From: UBA2279 sp034399355 | GTDB taxonomy: Bacteria > Actinomycetota > Coriobacteriia > Anaerosomatales > Anaerosomataceae | Direction of reading: 5' to 3' | NCBI GenBank assembly: GCA_034399355.1 | Contig: JAXMMT010000009.1 | Coordinates: 124,001-188,000 of the forward strand | DNA length: 64,000 nucleotides | Shown here: positions 43,309-51,917 of the stretch, in pieces | How the letters are laid out: each line of letters starts with the position of its first letter | Position numbering within the stretch: the first letter of the stretch is position 1 | Notes under the pieces: model-generated | What the model saw: only the letters and a program-made list of their open reading frames with translations | Database searches by the model: none | Told to the model about the DNA's origin: nothing | Translations under genes and position numbers: made by a program

Positions 43309-46300
43309 CGGCGGGTACCTCCTTGGCGGAATGCATGGCCTGTTCGAGCTTCTGGCTGACCACCTTACTGACGCCGTCAGCATGCATCGAGACACCATAC
43401 AGCACATCGGCCATCTCCATCGTGCGACGCTGGTGGCTGACGACAATGAACTGCGTGTGATGTCGGAGACTGTCGAGGAAGGCGATGAAGCGGCGCAGGT
43501 TCGTGTCGTCGAGCGCGGCCTCTACCTCGTCGAGAAGATAGAACGGACACGGTCTCGTGCGGTAGATAGCGAACAGCAGGGCGAGTGCGGTGAGGGACTT
43601 CTCGCCGCCCGAGAGGAGCGACATCTTGGAGAGTCGCTTGCCGCGGGGTTGCGCAATGACCTCGATGCCGGTCGCCTCCGGGTCATCGGGATCGGTAAGC
43701 ATCAGCGAGGACTGACCGCCCGGGAAGAGCACTGAGAAGACCTCCTGGTAGTGACGGTCTACCAGCTCGAATGTCTCCAAGAAGCGTTCACGTATCTTGC
43801 GGTCGATGGCCGAGACGATCTTCTGCAACGCTTTTTGACTCGCGTTGAGGTCGTCGAGCTGCTGCTGGAGGTAGTCCCTGCGCTGCTGCAGTCGATCGAA
43901 CTCCTCGACCGCGATGGGGTTCACGGGCCCGAGGTTGGCTATACGCTTGCGAAGCCGATGCATGTTGTCCACTGCTGGCTCGCGTTCGCCGATCAACGGC
44001 GCCTCAAGGGCCCTCTCAAGAGAGACGCCAAAATCTTCAACGATGCGGCTGACGGCCGTAGTGACCTGCACCTCGAGTTGGCCCTTCTCCACGCGAATGG
44101 AGCCCATGTCCTCGTTCACGGCCTCCACGTCGGTCATGGCGGCACGTACCGCGTCCTGGGCAGTGTGGATGGTAGTGCGAAGTGACTCGCTGTCGGTTTG
44201 TTCGAAGCTGGCGCGGTCACGGAGCCTGACCGCCCAATGCTCAGCACGTTCCAGGAGAAGCGAATAGAGGTCATGCAACGGCTGCAAGCGGCCGCGAAGA
44301 GATTCGAGCGCTTCATCAGTGGTCTGAGACTGCGCGACCAGCGTGTCGAGCTCCCGTGTCTCAGCGATCGTCGATGCATGGCGGCGCTTGAGGTGTACTT
44401 CACGTTCGGACACGGCGGCGATCTCAACCTGGCAGGTGGACAGCCGTGTTGCGACCTCGGACTCTTCGCGGAACCGGACGTCGCGCTCCTCACGACGTGC
44501 CGCAGCATCTTCTTCGAGCTGTTCGATGAGTGCTTCGGTCGCTGCGACCGCCTCTTGGAGCCGACGCTCCTGGGGCCGGTCCTTCGCGGTCCTCTCGTCG
44601 ATCTGTCGCAGGCGGACGTCGATCGTGCCCGCCTCCTTGTCGAGGTCGGTGATCGCCTGCTCCAGGCGGCCGATCTCCTCCAGAGCCGAGGCCTCGTCCC
44701 CTGCGAGAGTAGCAGCTCTCTGACTGAGCTCAAGAGCCTGCTGCTGAGAGGCGGCAAGTGTCTCTTCGGATGTTGCGACAGCGGCCTCAGCTTCCCCCAC
44801 TCCGGCCTCGGTCGCACCCAACGCGTCTCGGAGATCGGCGAGCTTGCGCTTCCGCGCGAGAACGCCGGCGTCTTCGAAGAGGTCGGGACCGACGCGCACT
44901 TTGCCGCTCGGCCAGACGACATGCCCGTTGCGTGTGGCGTATCGGGACACGGCGCCCGCCACGCCTGCGGCGCGTAGCGCATCCTCCAGGGTGTCTACGA
45001 CGCGTATGTCGCCGATAAGCCCGTCGATCGCCGTGCGGACATCAGCGGCGCATTCGATGGCATCGGCAAGACGCACGCCGGGGCCGTCGGTGTCGAACAC
45101 CAGCGGGCGAGAATCGACGGGCATGACGGAGTAGTCTCCCGCACCCTGTTTCTCGAGCATCGCCACGACACCGGTAGCCGCCTTCCGGCTTCGAACGAGA
45201 ACGCAGAACACGTCGCCACCCAGTGCAGCCTCGACAAGCCGTTCATACTCTTTCGAGACACTGATGGCATCAGTTACCGGGCCGATGACGTCCGGGAGCT
45301 GCTTTTCCTTCTGCAGCAACCACGCAAGTGCCGGTGAAGCCGCATCGAAAGCGCGGTCGACCTCTTCCAGCGCGCGTATCTCGGCACGAATCTCCGTGAG
45401 GTCTTCACGACGCCGCGCCAGCTCCGCCTTGCGTGAGTCAGTGAGGCGGACGTGTTTGTCGACCTCTTGCTCAGCGAGGGCGAGCTCGCGCCGACCACGG
45501 TCAAGATCGGTCTGGAGTTGCTCGACACGCGTACGGCGCGCTGACAGCGTCGAGAAAACACCCGAGTGCTGCTGTTTTACCGTGGCGGCTCGGTCGCCGA
45601 GCATCTCGGTTTCCAGAGTGAACGCCGAGAGTGCCTGCTTGGTGGTCGCGAGGTCAGTACGGGCGTCGTCGATCTCCTTGCGGGCACGGCGCTGCTCAGA
45701 GGTCGCACGCGCAAGGGTCTCCTCGACAGCAAGACGGAGCTTCTTCGCCGACTCGGCTTCACGCCTCAGTTCGCCGAGTTGCGTATAGAGCACGCTGATG
45801 CGCGCCTCAGTGACCGCACGCTCCTCGGCTATCTGTTGGAGTTCTGAGCCGCGCTTGCCGAGGCGAGTCTCGCTGTGGTGGATCTTAGCGCGCAGCTCAG
45901 AGAGGCGCTCGACGAGATTCTTTCCCTTCTCCTCGAGCAGTAACAATCCAGAGCTGAGCCGTTCAAGTACCGATTGCAGGCGTCGGCGTTGCTCGGAGAG
46001 GTCGCCGACGAACAGCCCCTTCTCCTCCAGCAGCGACTGGAACTTCGCGAGTTCGCGCTCCTTCTCTGCCTGACGGTAGCGTGCGAGTTCTACCTCGGCG
46101 CCTTGCTCCCGCTCCCGCTTCTCGAGGTCGTCCCACTGCAACTGTAGTTCGTGAAGGTGTGCGACTGCCAGTGAGACCTCGAGGTCTTTGAGCTCAGCCG
46201 CCAGTTCGCGATACTCGGACGCCTTACTCGCTTGGCGCTGGAGCGGTTTCAGCTGTCGGTCGATTTCGACGACGACATCTTTCACGCGGTCGAGGTGCAC

Positions 46301-46855
46301 GTCCATCGACGTGAGCTTTCGCAGGGCACGTTCCTTGCGTTTCTTGTGCTTGAGGACGCCGGCGGCCTCCTCGATGAGCGCACGGCGGTCCTCGGGCTTG
46401 CTGCTCAGGACCTCATCGAGGCGTCCCTGGCTGATGATCGAATGCGTGTCGCGGCCGAGACCGCTGTCATGCAACAGCTCTTGGATGTCCATCAACCGGC
46501 ACGGTGATTGGTTGATGAGATACTCGCTCTCACCGTTGCGGAACATGCGCCGCGTGATGGTGACCTCGTGGAACTCGAGCGGCAGGGTGCCTTGGCTGTT
46601 GTCCAGCACAAGGTCCACCTCGGCAATGCCAACCGCCTGCCTGGCAGACGAGCCGGCAAAAACGACGTCTTCCATGGAGTTCCCGCGCAGCGATTTAGCC
46701 GATTGCTCGCCGAGAACCCACAGCACCGCATCGGAGATGTTGGACTTGCCGGAGCCGTTGGGCCCCACGATGACGGTGACACCGGGCTCCAGCGTGAGCT
46801 TGCTGCGGTCGGCGAATGACTTGAACCCCTTGAGCGTGAGCGACTTGAGGTACAA
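43289..46855 (-). CDS. smc: Chromosome segregation protein SMC
   Basis: SMC dimers with ScpA and ScpB organise and segregate the chromosome. The 1188 residues have Walker A GPNGSGKSN (32-40) near the N-terminus, long coiled coils (about 170-500 and 680-1020), a hinge (about 510-670), and the C-terminal signature LSGGEKSLTA from 1081 with Walker B FYLLDE at 1105-1110. The start is TTG at 46855, following AAAGGT; no better start exists before the conserved KSLTLKGFKSFAD. rnc precedes it, as in Bacillus. Confidence 0.97.
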   Translation of the reverse strand: MYLKSLTLKGFKSFADRSKLTLEPGVTVIVGPNGSGKSNISDAVLWVLGEQSAKSLRGNSMEDVVFAGSSARQAVGIAEVDLVLDNSQGTLPLEFHEVTITRRMFRNGESEYLINQSPCRLMDIQELLHDSGLGRDTHSIISQGRLDEVLSSKPEDRRALIEEAAGVLKHKKRKERALRKLTSMDVHLDRVKDVVVEIDRQLKPLQRQASKASEYRELAAELKDLEVSLAVAHLHELQLQWDDLEKREREQGAEVELARYRQAEKERELAKFQSLLEEKGLFVGDLSEQRRRLQSVLERLSSGLLLLEEKGKNLVERLSELRAKIHHSETRLGKRGSELQQIAEERAVTEARISVLYTQLGELRREAESAKKLRLAVEETLARATSEQRRARKEIDDARTDLATTKQALSAFTLETEMLGDRAATVKQQHSGVFSTLSARRTRVEQLQTDLDRGRRELALAEQEVDKHVRLTDSRKAELARRREDLTEIRAEIRALEEVDRAFDAASPALAWLLQKEKQLPDVIGPVTDAISVSKEYERLVEAALGGDVFCVLVRSRKAATGVVAMLEKQGAGDYSVMPVDSRPLVFDTDGPGVRLADAIECAADVRTAIDGLIGDIRVVDTLEDALRAAGVAGAVSRYATRNGHVVWPSGKVRVGPDLFEDAGVLARKRKLADLRDALGATEAGVGEAEAAVATSEETLAASQQQALELSQRAATLAGDEASALEEIGRLEQAITDLDKEAGTIDVRLRQIDERTAKDRPQERRLQEAVAATEALIEQLEEDAAARREERDVRFREESEVATRLSTCQVEIAAVSEREVHLKRRHASTIAETRELDTLVAQSQTTDEALESLRGRLQPLHDLYSLLLERAEHWAVRLRDRASFEQTDSESLRTTIHTAQDAVRAAMTDVEAVNEDMGSIRVEKGQLEVQVTTAVSRIVEDFGVSLERALEAPLIGEREPAVDNMHRLRKRIANLGPVNPIAVEEFDRLQQRRDYLQQQLDDLNASQKALQKIVSAIDRKIRERFLETFELVDRHYQEVFSVLFPGGQSSLMLTDPDDPEATGIEVIAQPRGKRLSKMSLLSGGEKSLTALALLFAIYRTRPCPFYLLDEVEAALDDTNLRRFIAFLDSLRHHTQFIVVSHQRRTMEMADVLYGVSMHADGVSKVVSQKLEQAMHSAKEVPADGAGVA

Positions 46856-46921
46856 CGCTGACCTTTCTGCTGGTGGCGTGCGGTGCCTTCGGGCGCGTGC
46901 GCGCGTCAGAAGGACGCGACT

Positions 46922-46930
46922 ATGCTACCA
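46922..46930 (-). promoter_or_regulatory. Possible smc promoter (extended -10)
   Basis: TGG-TAGCAT (TAGCAT at 46922-46927) in the 113-base rnc-smc gap has extended -10 form, but no -35 hexamer is evident at proper spacing. The gap shows nothing else convincing. Confidence 0.35.
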
Positions 46931-46968
46931 CAGCGCGGACACGTTCTCGCTGTTCGACGAGGGAGGTT

Positions 46969-47685
46969 TCAGGACCCGCGTGGCGAGTCCTGGTGTTCGT
47001 CGAGAGACTCGAGCGCGTCAGCCGCCGCTGCTTTCTCGGCCTCCTTTTTCGATGAGCCGGAGCCCGTACCGACCGCATGATTGCCGATGACGGCCTCTGC
47101 CACGAAGACATGGTCGTGCGGCGGCCCGGAGATCGAAACGATCCGGTAGGCGGGCGTGTGACCGCCGCCAGTTTGCATGAATTCCTGCAGCGCCGACTTG
47201 GGGTCTGCCGGTGGAGCCAAAGTGCCGTCCATGCGGGAACCGAGGAGGCGCATGACGAGCTCGCGAGTCGTGTCGAGTCCTTGATCTGTGTAGACCGCGC
47301 CGATAAGGGCTTCCAGACAGTTCTCGAGCACGCTGCTGCGCTGATGACCGCCCGAACGTGCTTCGCCTTTTCCCATGAGGATGAGCGGCCCGAGGCCGAG
47401 TTCTTCCGCTACGACCGCGAGCGTCTCACCAGCGACTGCGCCAATCTTGAGCCGGGTCAGCACGCCCTCGGGTTCGCCGGGCCGACTGTGGAAGAGTTCG
47501 TCCGCGACCAGGAATCCTATGACCGAGTCGCCGAGGAATTCGAGGCGGTCGTATCCCGCAACGTCCCCATGCTCCGCGGCATACGAAGGGTGGGTTAGCG
47601 CTTCGACGAGAAGGTCGCGGTCTCGAAAACGTACGCCGAGCAACGCCTCGGCACGCGCTATCCGAGTGTCACGGTCGACAGTCAT
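46969..47685 (-). CDS. rnc: Ribonuclease III
   Basis: RNase III cuts double-stranded RNA in rRNA and mRNA processing. The 238 residues have the catalytic signature RLEFLGDSV (about 47-55), the second acidic site LEALIGAVYTDQG and a C-terminal double-stranded RNA-binding domain (about 155-228, with SSKKEAEKAAA). ATG at 47685 overlaps the fabF stop (ATGA). The long perfect hairpin after pnp is a plausible target. Confidence 0.97.
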   Translation of the reverse strand: MTVDRDTRIARAEALLGVRFRDRDLLVEALTHPSYAAEHGDVAGYDRLEFLGDSVIGFLVADELFHSRPGEPEGVLTRLKIGAVAGETLAVVAEELGLGPLILMGKGEARSGGHQRSSVLENCLEALIGAVYTDQGLDTTRELVMRLLGSRMDGTLAPPADPKSALQEFMQTGGGHTPAYRIVSISGPPHDHVFVAEAVIGNHAVGTGSGSSKKEAEKAAAADALESLDEHQDSPRGS

Positions 47686-48914
47686 CGCGGCATCCGTGCG
47701 AAGAGTAGCGTCGCGTTGTGGCCTCCAAAACCAAAGGAATTGCTGAGTACGGCCTCGACGGCCACTTCACGTGCCACGTTTGGCACGTAGTCCAGGTCGC
47801 ACGCGGGATCCGGATCGGTAAGGTTGATGGTGGGTGGCAAAACCCCGCGCTCAAGCGCAAGCACACAGAAGACCGCTTCGAGCGCACCTGCGCCACCGAG
47901 GAGGTGGCCAGTCATTGATTTCGTGGACGACACGGGAGGTGCGTCAGCTCCGAAGACGGCTTTGATCGCGCCAGTCTCCGCAGCATCTCCGAGCTGAGTG
48001 GAGGTGCCGTGCGCGTTGATGTAGCCGACCTGCGACGGCTTGTACCCGGCCTGGTCGAGTGCCTGGCGCATCGCACGACGCGCGCCGTTGCCGTCGGGTG
48101 CGGGAGCTGTGATGTGGTGCGCATCCGCAGTCGCACCGTAGCCGACGAGCTCGGCGTAGATGCGGGCGTTCCGGGCCGCGGCGTGTTCCCACTCCTCGAG
48201 CACGAGGATGCCACCCCCCTCTCCCATCACGAAGCCGTCGCGACCTGCGTCGAAGGGTCGTGAGGCGGCGGCAGGATCATCGTTCCTGGTGGAGAGCGCG
48301 CGGGCCGCACAGAAGCCAGCGAGCCCTAAGGGAGTGACCCCGCAGTCGAAACCGCCAGCCATGATGACGTCGGCCGCTCCACGCCGGATGGCCTCCCCTG
48401 CCTCGCCGATGGAATGATTGCCCGTCGCACATGCCGAGACGGGCGCGTAGTTGATGCCGCGCGCTCCTGTGCGAATGGAGATGTGACCTGCGGCGAGGTC
48501 CACGATCATCATCGGCACCAGCATGGGGCTCACACGCGAAGGGCCACGCTCGGCCAGTATCGCCGTCTGTTCTTCCATCGTCCCAAGGCCGCCGATGCCG
48601 GATCCGACGATGACGCCGACCCGCTCGGCATTACTTTCATTGATAACGAGTCCCGAGTCGGCCAGTGCCTCATCGGCTGCAACGACAGCGAACTGCTGGA
48701 AGCGAGCCATCCGTCGTGCTTCTTTGGATGCCAGCCACTGCGCAGAGTCCCAGTCGTCGACCATCCCGGCGAAGCGCGTGGAGTACTGGCTTACATCGAA
48801 GGCCGTGATCGGCGTGATGCCGGACCGTCCGGCGACGATGGAGTCCCATGCCGCCTCGACACCGATGCCGACCGGAGAAACGCAGCCGATGCCGGTCACG
48901 ACTATCCTTCTCAT
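47682..48914 (-). CDS. fabF: 3-oxoacyl-ACP synthase II FabF
   Basis: FabF elongates acyl-ACP with malonyl-ACP. The 410 residues contain Cys162 in VSACATG, His in HGTSTQLGD and His in KSMTGHLLGGAG, so all three catalytic residues are visible. The ATG at 48914 overlaps the upstream flavoprotein stop as ATGA and starts MRRIVVTGIG, the normal N-terminus. Together with FabD, FabG, FabH, FabK and AcpP it gives a nearly complete type II pathway; fabZ is missing from the window. Confidence 0.97.
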   Translation of the reverse strand: MRRIVVTGIGCVSPVGIGVEAAWDSIVAGRSGITPITAFDVSQYSTRFAGMVDDWDSAQWLASKEARRMARFQQFAVVAADEALADSGLVINESNAERVGVIVGSGIGGLGTMEEQTAILAERGPSRVSPMLVPMMIVDLAAGHISIRTGARGINYAPVSACATGNHSIGEAGEAIRRGAADVIMAGGFDCGVTPLGLAGFCAARALSTRNDDPAAASRPFDAGRDGFVMGEGGGILVLEEWEHAAARNARIYAELVGYGATADAHHITAPAPDGNGARRAMRQALDQAGYKPSQVGYINAHGTSTQLGDAAETGAIKAVFGADAPPVSSTKSMTGHLLGGAGALEAVFCVLALERGVLPPTINLTDPDPACDLDYVPNVAREVAVEAVLSNSFGFGGHNATLLFARMPR

Positions 48915-49873
48915 GCCGGGGCTTCTTCGCTCGCGGTACGCCATTGGGCAACGAGCCGGTCCATCAGCGCCTTGACAGTGGGGATGTCATGTATACGTGC
49001 CGCCGAGGAGCCGGCGAACACAAGGCCGTCGATGACGTCCCCGCCTTGGGCGCGAATGAGTTTGTCCATGATGCAGTACTCCCTGCCACAGTGCTTCAAG
49101 CAGGCTTCGCAGCGCTCGATCCTGGGATAGTCGCCGGCCGTCAGGCACTCAGTGAAAGGGTTGCGTATCGCTCGCCCGGGTAGACCCACCGGGCTCTTTA
49201 TGATGAGGATGTCATCTTCAGTAGCTCGGACGTACATGTCTTTGAATGCGTCCGGAGCCGAGGACTCGACCGTTGCCGCGAAGCGCGACCCCATCTGCAC
49301 GCCCGCTGCACCAGCGTCGAGCGTGCGCTTGATATCGGCTCCTGTCACGACGCCACCGGCGCCGATGACCGGGATGTCCACTGATTCGATGATGCGGGGC
49401 AGCAGGTCGAGCATGTACTCGTCTGTGCCAAGGTGGCCGCCGGCCTCGAAACCCTCAACGACGACGGCCGAGGCGCCAAAATGCTGGGAGAGCTTGGCTA
49501 CGCGCTCGGAACCAACGATCGGGACCATCTCCACGCCGGCATCCCGGCACCAGCCGAAGACATCACGCGAGAAGCCTGCGCCTGAGACGACGAGGTCCAC
49601 GCCCGCCGAGATAGCTGCGTGTACGAGCTCTTTGAACCCGCGCACTGCGACCATGATGTTGACGCCGAGTACGCCGTCCGTCTCTGTGCGGGCTGCACGA
49701 ACCTCGGCAGTGAGTTCATCGGGAGTCAGGCCGGACCCGGCGATGAGGCCGATACCACCTTCGTTAGCCACTGCGGCCGCCAAGGGGCTCATGGAGATAC
49801 GCACGGCCATGCCGCCTTGCATGATGGGCAGACGGGACGTCCTGGTGCCTATGGTCAATGTCGGCATTTCCAT
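48911..49873 (-). CDS. NAD(P)H-dependent flavin oxidoreductase, FabK/nitronate monooxygenase family
   Basis: This 320-residue FMN-binding TIM-barrel protein is a paralogue of the FabK encoded 2 kb upstream on the transcript. PIMQGGMA at the N-terminus, VEGFEAGGHLG and the GAGGVVTGADIKRTL and GVQMGSRF phosphate-binding motifs are present. Its C-terminal third carries a Cys cluster, CEACLKHCGREYC (CxxCx3Cx4C), that FabK lacks. Enoyl-ACP reduction or nitronate oxidation are both possible; position between acpP and fabF favours a fatty-acid role. The start is ATG at 49873, with GGAGGA close upstream inside a hairpin. Confidence 0.8.
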   Translation of the reverse strand: MEMPTLTIGTRTSRLPIMQGGMAVRISMSPLAAAVANEGGIGLIAGSGLTPDELTAEVRAARTETDGVLGVNIMVAVRGFKELVHAAISAGVDLVVSGAGFSRDVFGWCRDAGVEMVPIVGSERVAKLSQHFGASAVVVEGFEAGGHLGTDEYMLDLLPRIIESVDIPVIGAGGVVTGADIKRTLDAGAAGVQMGSRFAATVESSAPDAFKDMYVRATEDDILIIKSPVGLPGRAIRNPFTECLTAGDYPRIERCEACLKHCGREYCIMDKLIRAQGGDVIDGLVFAGSSAARIHDIPTVKALMDRLVAQWRTASEEAPA

Positions 49874-49876
49874 GGG

Positions 49877-49896
49877 TCCTCCGATTGCGAGGAGGA
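49877..49896 (-). promoter_or_regulatory. Hairpin that covers the ribosome site of the flavoprotein gene
   Basis: TCCTCC (49891-49896) can pair with the Shine-Dalgarno GGAGGA (49877-49882) around an 8-base loop, just before the ATG at 49873. Formation would hide the ribosome site. It slightly overlaps the acpP terminator hairpin, so the two could be alternatives. Confidence 0.45.
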
Positions 49897-49928
49897 CGTA
49901 CCAGCCGACCGAGATCGGCCGGTACGTC
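49895..49928 (-). terminator. Terminator-like hairpin after acpP
   Basis: GACGTACC/GGTACGTC (8 bp) and an inner GCCGA/TCGGC (5 bp) with one mismatch close a CCGAGA loop, 19 bases after the acpP stop. No T tract follows. It probably lowers expression of fabF and the flavoprotein relative to the abundant ACP, or protects the acpP message. Confidence 0.6.
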
Positions 49929-49947
49929 CATGAGTACAGCTTGTGCG

Positions 49948-50187
49948 TCAGGCGTTTGCGGCGATGTATTCGATCGCATCGGCGACTGTCTTGATGTTCT
50001 CGGCCTCCTCGTCAGGGATGGAGATGCCGAAAGACTCCTCGAGCGCCATGACAAGCTCGACGATATCGAGCGAGTCGGCGCCGAGGTCGTCGATGAAGGA
50101 CGCCTCGAGGTTCACGTCGTCCTCGTCAGCGTTAAGCTGATCGACGATGACCTCCTTGACCTTGTCAAAGATATCCTCTTTCTCCAT
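49948..50187 (-). CDS. acpP: Acyl carrier protein
   Basis: ACP carries growing acyl chains on phosphopantetheine. The 79 residues are acidic and contain the attachment site Ser39 in LGADSLDIVEL. The ATG at 50187 is preferred over a codon three upstream because GGAGGTG lies at correct spacing and the protein then starts MEKEDIFDKV. Position between fabG and fabF is classical. Confidence 0.98.
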   Translation of the reverse strand: MEKEDIFDKVKEVIVDQLNADEDDVNLEASFIDDLGADSLDIVELVMALEESFGISIPDEEAENIKTVADAIEYIAANA

Positions 50188-50242
50188 GCGTAACACCTCC
50201 TCTCCCCTGCCACAGCGTGATGAACGCGCGAGTTGCGCGTGG

Positions 50243-50995
50243 TCAGGCGAATGTCATTCCTCCGTCGACGGCAATGGTCTGCCCGGTGATGTAGGCGGCC
50301 TCTTCGCTGGCAAGGAAGGCGACAAGCGCAGCGACATCGGCGGGCGTGCCCATACGCTTCATCGCGATGCTGCCAAGTGCGGCCTCTCTGGTGGCAGCAG
50401 GAAGCGCCGCCGTCATGTCGGTCTCGATGAAGCCAGGCGCCACTGCGTTGACGCGGACATTACGTGACGCCAGCTCACGAGCGACAGACTTCGTCATGCC
50501 GATGAGCCCCGCTTTCGCTGATGCGTAGTTCACCTGACCTGCATTCCCGGCGATGCCCACTATCGAAGAGATGTTGATGATGGAGCCGGAACGCGCCTTC
50601 ATCATCAGTTTGGCTGCTGCCCGGGTCATGAGGAACGCACCTGTGAGATTCGTGCGGATGACGTCTCCCCAGTCTTCATCGCTCATGCGTACAAGCAGCC
50701 CATCGCGAGTGATACCGGCATTGTTGACGAGTACATCGAGTCGGCCGAAGCGTTCGGCGACCGCGTCCACCAAAGCAGTGACGCTCTCCGGGTCGCCGAC
50801 ATCGGCCTTGAAGGCGTCAGCGGTGCCGCCCGCGGCCTGTATGCAAGCCACGACATCGCAGGCCGCAGCCTCGCTACCTGCAATATAGTTGACCGCGACC
50901 GCCGCGCCCTCCGCAGCGAGCCGCCTGGCTATCTCCGCCCCGATGCCTTGCGACGATCCCGTCACGAGGGCAACTTTATCGGTAAGCCGTGCCAT
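50243..50995 (-). CDS. fabG: 3-oxoacyl-ACP reductase FabG
   Basis: FabG is the NADPH-dependent ketoreductase of fatty-acid elongation. The 250 residues have TGSSQGIG (11-18), NNAG, catalytic Ser in INISSI, and YASAK. The ATG at 50995 shares one base with the fabD stop (TAATG). A 55-base gap to acpP has no obvious structure. Confidence 0.97.
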   Translation of the reverse strand: MARLTDKVALVTGSSQGIGAEIARRLAAEGAAVAVNYIAGSEAAACDVVACIQAAGGTADAFKADVGDPESVTALVDAVAERFGRLDVLVNNAGITRDGLLVRMSDEDWGDVIRTNLTGAFLMTRAAAKLMMKARSGSIINISSIVGIAGNAGQVNYASAKAGLIGMTKSVARELASRNVRVNAVAPGFIETDMTAALPAATREAALGSIAMKRMGTPADVAALVAFLASEEAAYITGQTIAVDGGMTFA

Positions 50996-51912
50996 TACCG
51001 CGCCTCCTTCACGACCAATTCGAGTTCGCCATCGCCTGTCGCGAAGGCATCCAGCCCTTCGACCCGGCGTGCCAGCCCCTTGAGAACCGCGCCGGGGCCC
51101 GCTTCGACGACCACATTAACACCCATGTCACGCAGAGCGTACATCGTCTCCGTCCATCGCACCGGCGACGTCATCTGGTTTCGGAGCCGTGTAGCGATGA
51201 CGCTTGCATCCGTCGTAGGCGCCGGATCGGTGTTCTGGAGAATAGGAATGGCTACGTCCGAGAGCTCTGTGCGCTCGAGGACCGCTGCGAACGCGTCAGC
51301 GGCGGGCGCCATGAGAGGAGAATGGAACGGACCAGCGACCTGAAGGGGGACGATACGGCGCGCACCGGCGCCGCTGAGCGCGATTGTAGCCGACTCGACG
51401 CCGAGATGTGTGCCGGAGATGATGACCTGTCCCGGCGCGTTGTCATTTGCGACCCAAACGTCGGAGATGCTGTCTACGAGGTCTGCGACCGTGCAACTAT
51501 CGAGGCCGAGAACCGCAGCCATGGTTCCTGGCGTGGCGGCCGCAGTAGAACTCATGAGGTCGGCGCGCTCGACGACGAGTTCAAGGCCCGCTTCAGCCGA
51601 GAACGCTCCGGCGACAGCCAGTGCGGCGAACTCGCCGACGCTGTGACCGGCAAGTGCGAGAGGCTCCAAGCCCGCGGCGAGCAGACTGGTGCCCCATGCC
51701 CAATCGACGAGGTACAGCAGTGGTTGAGCTGCACGGGTGTCTGCAAGAGCGGCAGCGGGACCCTCGGCAGCAATGCGACGCAGGTTGAGACCGCTCAGGG
51801 CCTCGGCGGCATCCAGGAGCCGGTCCAGGGCGTCGAGGCCAGGCAGACGCTCCAACATGCCGATACGCTGAGACCCCTGTCCGGGGAATACGACTGCGTG
51901 AGTGACTGCCAT
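50995..51912 (-). CDS. fabD: Malonyl-CoA:ACP transacylase FabD
   Basis: FabD loads malonyl groups onto ACP. The 305 residues show FPGQGSQ near the N-terminus and the catalytic Ser91 in GHSVGE, with the second His further along (VAGPFHSPLM). The ATG at 51912, five bases after the fabK stop, is preferred over a longer frame that overlaps fabK. Confidence 0.97.
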   Translation of the reverse strand: MAVTHAVVFPGQGSQRIGMLERLPGLDALDRLLDAAEALSGLNLRRIAAEGPAAALADTRAAQPLLYLVDWAWGTSLLAAGLEPLALAGHSVGEFAALAVAGAFSAEAGLELVVERADLMSSTAAATPGTMAAVLGLDSCTVADLVDSISDVWVANDNAPGQVIISGTHLGVESATIALSGAGARRIVPLQVAGPFHSPLMAPAADAFAAVLERTELSDVAIPILQNTDPAPTTDASVIATRLRNQMTSPVRWTETMYALRDMGVNVVVEAGPGAVLKGLARRVEGLDAFATGDGELELVVKEAR

Positions 51913-51917
51913 ACGAT

